DNA of 64,000 bases from Archegozetes longisetosus (GCA_018873245.2 JAEMBT020000008.1:2900001-2964000); one strand, 5' to 3'. Shown: positions 1 to 11,680, counted from the stretch's first letter. Notes: generated by a model from the sequence alone, not told the origin. Numbers and translations are program-made.

Positions 1-1
1 A

Positions 2-1741
2 GGAGTTGACCAGCAGCACGTAGCTTACGACATTGCTCTTCGTCTATCTAAAGGACAGACTCAATGTGAGCGTGTCATAAATCAGTCGTATAAACGACTA
101 TTGCCGCTTTCCGATAAGATAAGCACTCCTGATCAGGTCTTCTGTCGCGATCTTAACATAAGTGCATGTCCAATAACTGAAACTTCCGAAAACATTGCGG
201 TAACCATATACAGTCCAATTGCTCGCACACGACAACATACTGTCAGAATACCATGGACTGGAGACACATTCAAGGTTACTGGTCCTGATGGCAAACCAGT
301 CGCTGCTCAATTGATACCGATACCGGACCAAGTAAAGAATATTCCTGGTCGAATAAGTCAGGCAACGAATGAATTAGTTTTTGAAGCGAATCTTCCACCA
401 CTGGGTTTTGCCACATTTTTCGCTAGTAAAAATTCAGAAGTGACCAACAAAGTGCCGCAAGTCATCACACTAAATTCAAAACAGTCTAATGATAATCTGA
501 AAGTCAAGGCAAAAGGTTTTATGGTATTGTTTAATCGTACGAATGGTTTAATGACAGGTATTGAACTGCATGAAGATAAAATATTGCCAATGTCGCAAAG
601 TTTTCATTATTATAATGGTACGCCTGGTGACAATCGAGATGCAGATCATCGCGCTTCCGGAGCATATGTTTTTAGACCTAATGGTGGGCCAAATTCTCTT
701 AGTGAAAAACTCGAATCAAAATTATATTATTTCGATAATACGAAAATTACTGAAGTTCATCAACATTGGACACCATGGTTGAAGCAAGTCATTAGAGTTC
801 ATGAAAATCAAGAGTATGTCGAACTTGATTGGGTTGTTGGCCCAATCCCAGTTGGTGATCATATAGGTAAGGAGATAATATCGAGATTCGACAGCGACCT
901 TAAAAACGATGGTATTTTCTTCACTGATAATAATGGAAGACAAGTGTTGCAACGTAAGCTTAACTATCGACCAACATGGAAATTTACTACAGTTGAACCA
1001 ATAGCTGCGAATTACTATCCTATCAATTCGCGAATCTTCATTGAAGACTCAAAGATAAATGTGAGTATGCTTGTGTTAACAGATCGTACACAGGGCGGTT
1101 CTAGTCTCAATGATGGTTCTGTCGAGTTGATGATACATCGAAGGCTGCTTTACGATGATGGTTTCGGTGCAGGTGAAGCTCTCAACGAACCAGGTGTAGA
1201 TGGTAAAGGTCTTGTCGTTCGTGGTAGGCATTTTCTTGTGGTTAAGCCAATTGCTGTTGCGAGAAAAATGCATCGTGATATGGGTAATAAACTCTTTATG
1301 CAACCGATTGTAACGTTCTCAAAGTATACTTCTGAAGATGATTATCGCAAAATGTATAACGTACAATATTCAGCGCTAAATCAAATTCTTCCCGAAAATG
1401 TTCATATTTTGACTTTTATGCCGTGGGACAACGGAACTGTACTGGTGCGGTTTGAGCATTTTTATGGCTCAAGCGACGACCCAGAATCATTATCAAAACC
1501 TGTCACATTTAATTTGAAACATTTATTCAAAGATTTTCAAATTGAAAAAGTTTCTGAAATGTCACTCGGCGCTAATCAATTGATTGGAGATGTGAAGAGA
1601 TTGGTATGGCGAAGCAATAACAATGAAGTTAATCCTGAAAGAGACAATACGATTATTCCTATTACTGGCGATGAGTTCAACGTTACACTCAAGCCAATGC
1701 AAATTCGAACATTTGTTGTGAAACCTTTAAAAAATCAATAA
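2..1741 (+). CDS. MAN2B1: Lysosomal alpha-mannosidase, C-terminal part (GH38), 5' partial
   Basis: The frame is open from the left edge to TAA at 1739-1741, so this is the 3' portion of a longer gene; no initiator is present. By homology the enzyme is a lysosomal exo-alpha-mannosidase trimming N-glycan mannose during glycoprotein breakdown. The first residues (GVDQQHVAYD) match the segment after the GH38 catalytic domain (HDAVxGTxxQHVxxD in animal enzymes). Further family blocks follow in order: SGAYVFRPN, VGPIPVGD, KEIISRFD, NGRQVLQRK, YRPTW, ANYYPINSR, then LTDRTQGGSSLNDGS and MIHRRLLYDDG. The last two are characteristic of the lysosomal group rather than Golgi mannosidase II. Four N-glycosylation sequons are visible (NRT, NVS, NGT, NVT), fitting a lysosomal glycoprotein. 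The catalytic nucleophile lies left of the window. The visible portion is one uninterrupted exon of at least 1.74 kb. The lysosomal class is certain; one-to-one orthology is inferred. Confidence 0.95.
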   Translation, partial: GVDQQHVAYDIALRLSKGQTQCERVINQSYKRLLPLSDKISTPDQVFCRDLNISACPITETSENIAVTIYSPIARTRQHTVRIPWTGDTFKVTGPDGKPVAAQLIPIPDQVKNIPGRISQATNELVFEANLPPLGFATFFASKNSEVTNKVPQVITLNSKQSNDNLKVKAKGFMVLFNRTNGLMTGIELHEDKILPMSQSFHYYNGTPGDNRDADHRASGAYVFRPNGGPNSLSEKLESKLYYFDNTKITEVHQHWTPWLKQVIRVHENQEYVELDWVVGPIPVGDHIGKEIISRFDSDLKNDGIFFTDNNGRQVLQRKLNYRPTWKFTTVEPIAANYYPINSRIFIEDSKINVSMLVLTDRTQGGSSLNDGSVELMIHRRLLYDDGFGAGEALNEPGVDGKGLVVRGRHFLVVKPIAVARKMHRDMGNKLFMQPIVTFSKYTSEDDYRKMYNVQYSALNQILPENVHILTFMPWDNGTVLVRFEHFYGSSDDPESLSKPVTFNLKHLFKDFQIEKVSEMSLGANQLIGDVKRLVWRSNNNEVNPERDNTIIPITGDEFNVTLKPMQIRTFVVKPLKNQ

Positions 1742-1742
1742 A
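1737..1742 (+). terminator. Candidate poly(A) signal overlapping the mannosidase stop codon
   Basis: AATAAA overlaps the TAA stop. A second AATAAA at 1985-1990 leaves a more usual 3' UTR and is the likelier one in use. Confidence 0.35.
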
Positions 1743-2413
1743 TACTGTTAGGTCAAAACGATACCTACCCGATTATAATAATCTTTTATAAAATCATATA
1801 TCTAATACATATGAAATCGTTTGTGTGTGTGTGTGACTTAACCATTGAAGAGATAGTTGGAGAGAGTGCATGAGATTAAGCGAATGCTTTGAGTTAAGAT
1901 TGAATTGTATCTGAAGACATACGTGTCTTAAGATTAAAGAAAGTTCTAGTGATTGAAGGTTTAAGAGGTGAGTACGTGCAGTTTAATAAATGAAAATTAG
2001 TGTATGCCTTAAAGTGTTATTATTAAAGGTTAAGTTCAAAAATGAAAGTACAGTCAAACTGTTTAACAGTATGACTGTCTCAAAATTGTAAAAAATCGAA
2101 AATATAAAATTGATTTTGACACTTCTTGCGCTTGCCTGCTACGTCCTAGCAATTTCTACCTATTATTACATTTTAGTATTCTATGAGAAAATTCGATTGA
2201 TATGGGTCTCGAATCGTAACGGGTTAAAGGCCAAAATGGAGTTTCTCCCTGTAATAAAGCCTTGAAGTAATCGTTATATAAAATACTAAATATCTTCCAT
2301 TTAGTAATAATAAGAGCCATTTAACTGTATATAACAATAAAGTCGAAGTCATTTATTTATTCGAATGATGTTGAAAATTACCTTAAATTACTTTAAATCT
2401 GTTTGAACTCATA
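1742..2413. other. Mannosidase 3' flank, no gene seen
   Basis: AT-rich sequence with a short GT run near 1820 and an AATAAA at 1985-1990. No open frame with gene-like features was found on either strand. Confidence 0.6.
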
Positions 2414-2960
2414 TTGGTTTCACTTATTCTTCAATCGAATGCAAATGTGACGAAAGCTTGCGAAACAATTGCTTGTCTTGAAGAAAGCTTTAATTTCCAG
2501 CTAGAAAATTATGTGAAAGCGTACAATTTGAAAATCAAAGGTTTAGGAAAACAATTTTCAGGTAATTTTGTCGCTGTTAATCAGCTTTTTAACTATTGAG
2601 ATTTGCTTGACTTCAATATTATATTTTATCATTTGATTTGATAACAGATAAAAGCGATCTCAAAGAAAGAAAAATTAAAGAAATTGAGAAACAAATGAAA
2701 TTATTTCTAAAATTATTGCTAACTCTGCAGAAGAAAATCAATTGCTTTATTTGATTTTTCAAACTCAGGATATTATTAAACTCAAGAAGGCTGAGTATAA
2801 TTTGAAATTTAATATTATATTTAACCTGATAACAGATAAAGTGGAGGACACCATCGAAGATATCAGAAAGAATCCACTTCCGATTGGCTTCATTTATGTT
2901 CAGCTACCAAACGAGAAATCTTCAAACGAGTTATGGCCATCGATAACATGGAAGGACATT
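2414..2960 (+). pseudogene. Fragment of a decayed gene; end resembles a tail-collar-like arthropod protein
   Basis: Two short open stretches lie here. The first (2414-2599) reads as a charged helical segment (NVTKACETIACLEESF). The second (2742-2969) ends in PIGFIYVQLPNEKSSNELWP followed by SITWKDI. I associate that pattern (IYVQLP, then W-P and W-D-I) with a collar-like domain found after coiled coils in mite proteins, from memory only. No start, splice sites or continuation of the domain could be assigned. The reading stops where a Ty3/gypsy fossil begins near 2930-2960, so the gene may have been cut by that insertion. The family name is a guess; the impression of a broken host gene is firmer. 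Confidence 0.3.
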
Positions 2961-3665
2961 GTGGTATAAATAAAACTTATGATGGGATTAGAGATAAATA
3001 CTATTGGCCTGGTATGCTACAATACATTACTGATTATGTAAAAAGTTGAATTAAATCTCTTCACCGAAAGATACCTAAAACTGCTCCGGCAGATCTCTTA
3101 CAACCGATCCCCGTAGAAGCTCCTTTTAAGAGAATAGCTACTGATGTAGGTCCTGTCAATCCTGCACATGGAAAGAAATATATAATAGTAGCAACTGACT
3201 ATTTCACGAAATGGGCCGAAACCCGAGCACTTGGATCACAAACAGCTAAAGCCACAGCTAAGTTTTTTTTTAAAATTATTTGTAGACATAGAGTACCAGA
3301 ATTAATAATGATCGATAAAGGAACTAATTTTTAAGTGAATTAGTAGAGAAACGTTTAAATTGATGGGAAGTAAACATTTAGTGAGTACGGCGTACCACCC
3401 GCAGACCCAAGGTCTCATAGAAAAAGTAAGCGATATTCTAGTAGACATGTTAAGCATGTATTTAAATGAAGATAATTCTAATTGGGATATTACCTTATCC
3501 TTAATTACATTCGCCTACAATGCTTTAAAGAGTAGAAATACTCGTTTTAGTCCATTTGAGTTATTTTATGGACGTAAACCCACTTTCCCTCAAGACATAA
3601 ATTTAGATGCTTTACCTTCCAGTTTTAGAGATGCAGACCATTATATAGAAATAATTATATAAAGA
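2925..3665 (+). mobile_element. Ty3/gypsy LTR retrotransposon fossil, integrase portion
   Basis: The plus-strand reading shows, in order, an integrase zinc-binding region, the integrase core and the post-core stretch with the family's typical Y-H-P-Q-T motif. Only the integrase end of pol is present. I saw no gag, protease, reverse transcriptase, RNase H or envelope part and no long terminal repeats. The copy is broken, with several interruptions (about three or four), and truncated on both sides, so it is old and inactive. A deleted mariner lies just downstream. Confidence 0.85.
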
Positions 3666-3780
3666 TTGCGACCAATATCTTTTTGGGGTCATACCGTGGG
3701 TCAAATTACTATTGGGAGCTAGCCTTCCTCTTTTAGTCAGAAAATTAATAGAATTAATCAGAGAATTAGTGGAAAATTAA

Positions 3781-4330
3781 TTATAGGAAGGGATGAAAAT
3801 TTCGTAGAATGACCAGGAGAAAGTGATGATAAAAAAGTTTTTTGAGTCATTTATCAAAGTTTGAACTTTTTTAAAAGCGCGCTCAAAATTTCGTTCCATT
3901 TCATGCATTTGTTTTCATTCGGTGATTTTTTTAATATCAATTATGTCAGAAAAACAATTAGAGTTTAATTCTCGAGATCTTCGGGTAATTATAGGCTATT
4001 GTTTTAAGAAAAATTGACATTGGGGTTGAACTGATGCCCCACCCATCTTACAGCCCTGACTGGCTCCGTGTGACTTTTGACTTTTCAAAAATCTGAAGAA
4101 ATACTTAAGAGGTCGAAAATTTTCGACAGAAGAAGCGATCGATTGGGCAGTGAATGACTTTTTGAGAGCATTAAGCCCGAAGATTGGCGTCGAGTCTACG
4201 ACAAATGGCAGGACCGGGTGAAGCGGTGCATTAATGTTCGGAGAATTACTTTTAAAGAGGATTTTTAAAAAATTTAAGTAAAATTGATTCTTTAATATCG
4301 ATTCTACGAACTTTTCATCCCTCCTTATAA
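3781..4330 (+). mobile_element. Internally deleted mariner-family DNA transposon with terminal inverted repeats
   Basis: The two ends form an inverted repeat of about 30 bases with roughly 27 matches: 3781-3810 against the reverse complement of 4301-4330 (both contain GGATGAAAA and TTCGTAGAAT). The ends are TA-rich, fitting TA target duplication. Inside, an ATG at 3943 opens a short frame (MSEKQLEFNSRDLRVIIGYC) like a transposase N-terminus. From about 4010 the C-terminal transposase part follows, with LAPCDF, LFKNLKKYLRGRKFS and DWAVNDFLRAL recognisable across shifts of frame. At about 550 bp against about 1.3 kb for intact mariners, most of the catalytic domain is missing, so it cannot make its own transposase. 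Confidence 0.88.
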
Positions 4331-4689
4331 AAACCAATTAAATCGTATTTTTAAAAATGAATTACACCATTCAATAGCCAGAAAATTTTCTGAGGAATAA
4401 CTAAAATTTTTCAGGTGTAATGCAAACCTATGATTTTTAATAAAAATTCAAAGTTCAAGTTTCAGATTTTTCAGCTATGGTTTCACTGAAGGATTAACAA
4501 TGGTTGTGACTGCGCTTCAAAATGCTTTAGAAACAAGTTATAAAGCATAGAACTAATATAACAATTAGATTATGTTCTACAAGACCCTGTCTTACTTAAG
4601 AGTCATATATTGATAGATAAGATATTTAGAATAGAGAACTCAAATCTTTTCAATTTTTAAATCAATCACTACTTTAATGATAGATAAAT

Positions 4690-5085
4690 AAAAACGTTTG
4701 CAAATATAACTCTTCGACACCCTCATATGTCTGAAAACAAACCGCCAAATGTTACGATTTATACTATATTTAAAGTCAAGAGCAATCAATGTCTTGCATG
4801 CAGCAAATTCAAAATGTAAGCAAATTGATGAAGATGAATCAACTATAAATTTCTTATTCATGCTTTAATACTTGTTGAACATTTTTCTCCAACAATGAGA
4901 TTGAACAAAATTGAGTTATTTCTCGCTATCGGTTATAGAATGCAATTTTTACTGACAAATAGAGTGATAAAAACGAAGCAGAGTTGTCAAATATAAATTA
5001 TATAGTTTTAACAGTTTGATATACGAGTATTAACATTTTATGGGACTGTATTGATATCATTCAAGATTTGAATAATAAGAAAATT
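4690..5085. repeat. Degenerate dispersed repeat, copy A
   Basis: Non-coding. Stretches such as AAAATTGAGTTATTTCT, AAATTATATAGTT and CAGTTTGATATACGA recur in the same order at 10790-10925, and CCAAATGTTA with CTTGCATG recurs at 9868-9925. The copies are clearly diverged. No coding capacity or terminal structure was found, so the class is unknown. Confidence 0.6.
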
Positions 5086-5241
5086 TTTCTTAATATTAAG
5101 TTGAATTGCATCGACTTTCGTTAATAAGTTGACTTAATGTCAGGCACTACCTAAGGCAAGATTTAATTCTAATAATTTTGAAAACACATATGGTGCGAAC
5201 ATCAAATTAAATGATGAAAACTGCGTATAAATACTATAATC

Positions 5242-5247
5242 TTTATT
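5242..5247 (-). terminator. Poly(A) signal of the dynamin gene
   Basis: AATAAA on the minus strand, about 15 nt beyond the stop codon at 5264-5262; no other gene is close on this strand. Confidence 0.5.
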
Positions 5248-5261
5248 ATTGGTTTAAATGT

Positions 5262-8200
5262 TTAAAAATTAGAGAGTTCTGTCAACACTTGTTCGATGAC
5301 ATTCTTCTTTCGCAGAAAATCTTCGACTTCCATTCGTTCTTCTTCATCGATCTCCATCAGATCCAACTAAAAATATGATGCACCCATTAAGAAAATAAAT
5401 AAAAATTTGAATAGAAAGCAAAGTACATACTAAAGAATACTTTTTGTCGAGTTCTGCTTCCAATTCGACTTTAAAAAACGATTTGGTCTTATCGATAAGT
5501 GAATGAAGAATAACTCGGGGAACCATATCTCTGTAATTAAGCAAAAATAAATAAAAATTGCCGCACAATCATTTCTATGATTACTTAAAAATTTCTTTAA
5601 AATTTTAGAATAAGATTCGATCATTTCGACTTTTCCCATATAATCGCGATCAAATTCGTTTTCTACAGTATTTCCGGAACTAGTAGTACTCGAACTAGTA
5701 GTACTCGAACTAGTAGTACTCGAATCATCAGTGATTGTTTCTATCACCTCTTCTAAAATCTGTTCGGCACCTATAGCATTCATAACCCTTTTGACAACTG
5801 GTGGACAGGCATTAGACACCAAATTAGTCGTAATTTTTGAGACAATAGTTGATAAGCGAATAGGTTTTATGGGATCTCTCAGTTCATCCATTTGATGAAA
5901 ATCTTCGTGTTGATCATTGATTTTTGATTTTTGGAATTCAGTTTGATTTTTAATGTGTTCTTGTGTTTCACGCATTGAATATCCGACAACACTTTTGAGA
6001 ACATTTCTGACAGAATCTCTCAGAACTGGATATCTCGAAACTTTTTTCACACAATCGTCTACTGTGAGTCTTAGCAAATGTGTCACTTGACTCAAACATT
6101 CGACCGATGGCTCTCCAAATCTATCTTAAAATATGAATCGAATAAGAAATACATTGTTTAGTGTAGAAAATTTGTTGACGTCTAATAAATGTTAGGTTAT
6201 ATAGAGTAAGGATCAAATTAGTATTTGAGTACTAAGTCAAGATTATGAAGATTCCTAAACTAAGACTTATGGAGTATTATTAGTCAGAGTGATTTGCAAC
6301 AGTACATTCGACATTCTACACTCAAATGGAAGAGCAGAACGAGATAATTCTGATAACATTCCAAAACAACATTTTCAAGTCAAAGTGTATATTAGTACAG
6401 TCTTGGTATTTTAATTTGAAATACCGTATGCTACTTTTCATAAAATCCTTAGTAAAATAATATGCCCTTTACTGACCAATTCATATCAAACCTTCAACTT
6501 ATGATAAACTTCGATTTACAATAACAAAAAGTATGTATTAATACACGTGTTTTTTAATAAATGAAAACATGACTTTAACACTCAATCAAAAAGCTCGAAT
6601 TGTCCGGAAATTAGGACAGAAGAAAGTTTGCGTGCGACAGCTAGAGAAGTTGGTTGTGGTCCTGAAACGGTCAGAAAGATAGATTAACTTCTTTCCAATT
6701 CATAACACTATTGAACCGAACAAAAGTATAAGAAAACAGAAAACAATTGAATAAAATCAAAAAAATTAACGAGGCCGCTATTTTTTACAATAATTACTAA
6801 TGAAAATTAATTATGCTTTTAAAAATTCATCGAAAATTATTTCCGAGACAAAATATAATATACAAAGATTACTGTTTATAATATTCTCGTGCGATATTTT
6901 TTAGAGCGATATTTTGCAGTGCGATCTTTGTAGTATATAGTATTGTGTATGTTGTCTACTACCACAAAAATATTGCATTGTTAATAATTCAGAATTAAAT
7001 TTCTATTATTTGGCATATTTTTTCAATGTTCACATAAGTTATATGAAAGATTGCATACGGTGTCTCAAAATAAAATCCCAAGACTGTACACATTTATATT
7101 AAACGTCCTCTTTGAAACCTTATTTTCGAGTATTATTAGCTAACACACAAAAATAATAGATATAAGTATTTACTGATTATGTATTTGATGACTTCATTGA
7201 AGGCAGAGTCAGGTGTGAAAATTCCTCCGTACGCTCCTCGAACATTCACAATCGCTATTTTCAATTTCTTTCTAAATACCAGACAATTATTCATAAAGTT
7301 TAATAATACACACAAATCTTACATAATGTCTTCTCTATTCAGTTCAATTTGATCCAACTGTTTTGAATGTTTAATTGTTATTATTTCATTAATTAGGGCT
7401 CCACGAGAGACATCATCTAAGTCAACATTTCCAAAGTCTTGTCCTGTAATCAATTAGAAAATAAGTATTTTCAAACGACTCATAATAGTTAAACTAACTT
7501 CCGATCATTTTAGCAAACTCGTCGGCAATCAAACTAATTTGATGAGCTCTTTCTCTTCTCAAAAAGTTCGTTCGTTCTTCACTATAACAAAGAATATGAA
7601 TTGAGTATAAATAACTGAAATACAATTTTAAATACCTCTCCATTTCATCGAATTTCTTTCTTTCTTCGAGAAAACCACAAAACTTTTCTTGTTTTAGTTC
7701 AAACTCAAGATATTGTTGTTGAAACATATTTTTGATTTCTGGTATTTTCTCATGAATTTTCTTCGTCAAAATATTGTTCAAAATTTTCTGTAAATAAGTT
7801 GAGCCTAACTTATGAGCCATGTGTCTGAAACAATTGAAATAAACTTATTTATAATTAGATTCGATGACAGTTAGATTCGATGACAGATAAATAGTTATAA
7901 GATTGAGACAAACCTATATATAGGACTCTCTGCAAAGAACTTGTCTTCATTCTTACGCGCCTCAATTATATCAATTTCTTGATCAATATCTTCTTGAGAA
8001 CGATTAAGTACTGCTACGTATCCAAGTCTTAATGGGAAGAGTCCGTTACCCTGTAATTCATTCAAAGCATTTGTTCCTAAATTTCATTTAAATAAAACCG
8101 AAATAATTAGAAATTTATCAAAAATGAAACTTTAACTGAAAACTTTTGTTATTATGTTTGTTCACACCTTTATCCATAATATCCAATTTAGTCAATACTC

Positions 8201-9574
8201 CAATTGTTCGAACACCTTCTGGATCTACCTCTTTAGCTAACATGAGTGCATCAGAAGTATTCAAATCTATTTTATATAAGAATTACAAATAATTAAAATT
8301 TACAAAATAAATTGACTTCTGTTAAGTTAAAGATTAAATGAACGATCAAAACATTTATAAATACTTGTATTTAATAAATGATATCCGTCTAAATCACTTT
8401 ATTTACTATTCAATTAAGAAATATTGCTTTAAAATATATTTCAGTGTTGTATTGATTGATACCTTGATTCGCAGCACTCACAGCAAGAATAATACAATTT
8501 TCGTCTCTAATGTATTTCAAAATCATTTCTCGAGTTACTTTCTCGATATCTTTTTGTTGATCTCCTTTTGGAACTCTGGTCACTCCGGGCAGGTCAACGA
8601 GCGTCAAATTTACGACTAAAGTATTAAAAAGGGTTCACAATATATTCTCTCATTTCATTTCAAATGAATTAACGCGAGTTTGTTTTAAAGCTTATCGACA
8701 ACTTTTTATGTTTTCAAAAGTCTTATTATAGTAAATATTTAGAGAAACTAAATTTGACCTACCATTTGGTGAATGAATAGTGAGTTTAATCGGCTCATCA
8801 GAAATGGCATGATTATTGCCATTCAATTTTGACGTTTGTTTTATTATTTCTTTTTTGACTTCTTGAAAGTTAGTGTATTCCGTTTCACCCGTGTGTTCAA
8901 AACACGCAAATTCTTATGAATAAATTACATTAACATTAATAACATTTTCCAAAATTCAATTGAATAAAACTTGAAATATTAAACGATGCCCTCATCACGA
9001 GCTTTAATTTCTTACTAAACCAATTTTTTCGAATACTTATTCAAACAATGTAGTTATGAAAATAACAAATATGAACCAATACTATTGAATTGATGTTAAC
9101 TCATTCCTGTCTATTATTCACGAAAAGACTGAGTAAAACTTATCATTAAAAATTTTTATCAAATTGAACAAAATGAAATCTTTTCAAACTAAAATTTAAG
9201 TATGATATAACATTGAGAGTTAAAAATTAACGAAAAGTTTGTTATAGTTTATTAACTTAACCTAACCCACCTCTTGGAGTGTTTGAATGAACCATATTTA
9301 GAATCAAAGGACATCGTGTAACAGTTCCACTACCACGTGGAAGAAAATCTTTGCCAACAAAACTTTCCAAAACACTTGACTTTCCTGACGATTGACCGCC
9401 GATCACAACAATTTGAGGGAATATAATGAGAGGACTCATTATTCCAGCTCTGATACATATATCCCTCAAATGATTCATTTTAAAAATTAATTCTTGTAAA
9501 AAATTTTTATTAGCTTGATTCGTTTCCATTATGGATGAATAACAAAGACTTTCTGTATCACTCTCTGTATCCAT
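5262..9574 (-). CDS. Dynamin-superfamily GTPase, 12 exons, complete
   Basis: Exons (minus): 9574-9271, 8912-8763, 8615-8463, 8266-8168, 8076-7914, 7824-7636, 7581-7499, 7443-7323, 7271-7174, 6124-5585, 5528-5431, 5366-5262. They total 2103 nt, 700 aa plus stop, with GT/AG at every junction. The GTPase domain shows P-loop GQSSGKSS (60-67), switch threonine in RGSGTVTR (~80-87), DLPG (~158-161) and TKLD (~227-230). The stalk follows ([28 protein letters not shown]), then a linker with Ser/Thr repeats (~587-604) and a GED-like end ([32 protein letters not shown]). There is no room for a PH domain or proline-rich tail, so the layout resembles Drp1/Mx, though G-domain motifs also resemble classical dynamin. 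Expected role is GTP-driven membrane constriction; the organelle is undecided. Least certain junction: exon 10/11, where AGAG offers two acceptors and only the second keeps frame. Confidence 0.93.
5677..5721 (-). repeat. Coding 15-bp tandem repeat (Ser/Thr) in the dynamin linker
   Basis: Three perfect 15-bp units (plus-strand GAACTAGTAGTACTC) encode repeated SSTTS inside exon 10. The near identity of the units suggests recent expansion by slippage in an unstructured linker between stalk and GED. Confidence 0.9.
6561..6690 (+). mobile_element. Decayed Tc1/mariner-like transposase N-terminus in dynamin intron 9
   Basis: An open stretch beginning near 6568 reads [18 protein letters not shown] one-step frame change then gives [19 protein letters not shown], a typical helix-turn-helix at the start of Tc1/mariner transposases. 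It lies in the 1.05-kb intron 9 (6125-7173), the longest in the gene, and is antisense to it. No terminal repeats or catalytic part were found, so this is a relic. Confidence 0.5.
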
Positions 9575-9639
9575 TTCGATCAGTCTATGTTAGAAAACGA
9601 CTTGTATTTTTACTTATATAAGTAACCACGATAGATTTC

Positions 9640-10150
9640 GTAGTGTCGAATTGTAAGATATAGTCTGAAGAACTAGAACAAATGATAAGTTTGTTTACTC
9701 TATGAACTTTCAATGGAAATGTATCACATTTTCTAACTGGAATAATAGCTAATGTCCTAATTCATTAAACATCATCCGATATGCATACTACGCAATTGTT
9801 TATCTTATGTTTGATAACAAATTCAAATATTTCTCATCATTAGGAGTTTATAACTAAAAATTAATTGCCAAATGTTATGATTCATACTAGTATCATAAAG
9901 ATAGTAGTAGTCAGTATCTTGCATGACAGGAAATGAAATACTGTACTGACTTCCCCGAGTTCCCCAGAAATAGTCCTGAAGAAGCTATTTCTATGCCTTG
10001 AAAATTGAGTTTTAAATTAAGCTTATTAGGAAATAAATCCTACAAAAACCTTTGTTAAACAATTAGATATAACACAATGACTGGCCCAAAAAACAGTGTT
10101 AGAATAGATTAGATTACTTAGAGTTTGATTCGGTAAGTAATGGTCATAAA
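9640..10150. repeat. Degenerate dispersed repeat, copy B
   Basis: Shares ordered blocks with copy C: an ATGAACTTTCAATGGAAA block, a CATTAAACATCATCCGATATG block, AAATTAAGCTTATTAGGAAAT, and a TTAGATATAACACAATG block. It sits immediately upstream of the dynamin start and is non-coding. Confidence 0.65.
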
Positions 10151-10369
10151 ATCAGTGAATTTTTCTTGTACTCTAGCAATAATAGTAGTAACCAAAAAAA
10201 GAAATTAACAAAATACTGAATTGATTATAATTTAATAAATTTTCGCCTTTCCTAATCTTCATCATGAACCAAGGATTCATTTTTTCTCGAAAATGATGCG
10301 ATTCTTAATATTTGTAATTAGTGAACATTTGGCACTATCCCAATCAAGAATATGACTTGCTCTATAATG

Positions 10370-11680
10370 CACAAATTTCGTCACATAGCGTGATAATTGC
10401 AAGCTATAGTTTTAAGAACTAACAACTGATATATTTGTTTGTTTATGAACATTCATTGGAAAAGTGTTGCATTTTCTATTTGAAATTATAGTTATGTCCT
10501 CATTAAACATCGTTCGATATGTAGTCTTGTGATGCCTTGTCGAAAACTGTTTTAATTCACATCATATCTGAAGACGACAGCAGTTAGTGTCTTGTTTGAT
10601 AGATATTTCAACATAACGTAGTAAAATTGGTAAAGCAAATATAAGTCGACATTAAAATTAATTAACCATCAACTTTTTATAATTGTTTGTTTTAGTTTCA
10701 TAGTTTGAAACTTCTTGAAAAATATTTGACTTCAATCATTCAAATTTGAACTAAATCGAATCAAAATTTCCTTCCTCAACTATAAGATTAGATAAAATTG
10801 AGTTATTTCTAGTTATCAGTTCTAGAGTCGAATATTTGCTGATAAATGATGTAATAGGACTGAACCAGTTGTTAAATCTAAATTATATAGTTATAACAAT
10901 TTGATGTATGACTATCAACACATATATGGGCTGTTTGTGCTCGTATCATTTCAGACTTCAATTCAATGTATAGAACTGGCTTAAGAAAGATAAAAAAAAT
11001 CCTCTAGTATGCCCATTTTGATTTATTCTATATCAGAAGACAACAAAAGCATTACAGTAAATGAAATACCGTACTGGCTATACCAGCACCTTAAAAATGT
11101 GCCTTAAATAGTATTGGACCGGTTCAAAGTTTTTCATTTCTATTCAGTCGAGTTGAAAATTTTTTAGTTTCTATTTAGTTTCTATTCAGTAATTTTTTCA
11201 GGGAACTATTTATTGTTTTAATAAGCAAAATGTGTTTACAATACTTGAGTATTTTAAACATACAAGCGTTTTGAGTATTTATGCGTTTCTAAGAAACGTT
11301 TCAATAGTTGGCTTTCAATTCATCAAATATTTATGTAATTTGAGGCTTAAAATCAATGACCGAACTCCTTTAATAAATGTTATGCTTTATAACAGTTTCA
11401 ATCACTTTATATAGACTTAAATTATATTTGAAAATTTAGTTCCTATTCAGTTCTCTTTGAAAATTTTCATTTCGTTCAGTTTCTATTCAGTTTTCTAAAC
11501 AATTTTTCACTTATATTCAGTTTATAGTCAGTTTCAGTTAACTGGTAAGACAATAGTCTCAAATTAAGCTTATGAGGAAATCAGTCTTATGAAAGCCACC
11601 ATTAAACAGTTGGATATAACATAATGGTCAGCTTAAGAAAAAGTTAGGTTAAGTTTGATTTTATCAAGCCATTCATGAGT
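10370..11680. repeat. Degenerate dispersed repeat, copy C, interrupted
   Basis: Left part (10390-11100) matches copies A and B; right part (11545-11660) matches the end of copy B (AAATTAAGCTTATGAGGAAAT, then TTGGATATAACATAATGG). Between them, about 11100-11540 is unrelated and carries several scattered TTTCTATTCAGT-type units, so it looks like an insertion or local expansion within the repeat. Confidence 0.6.

Noticed and set aside
3996-4337. 113-codon minus-strand open frame
   Set aside because: It is the shadow of the mariner remnant, whose transposase reads on the plus strand.
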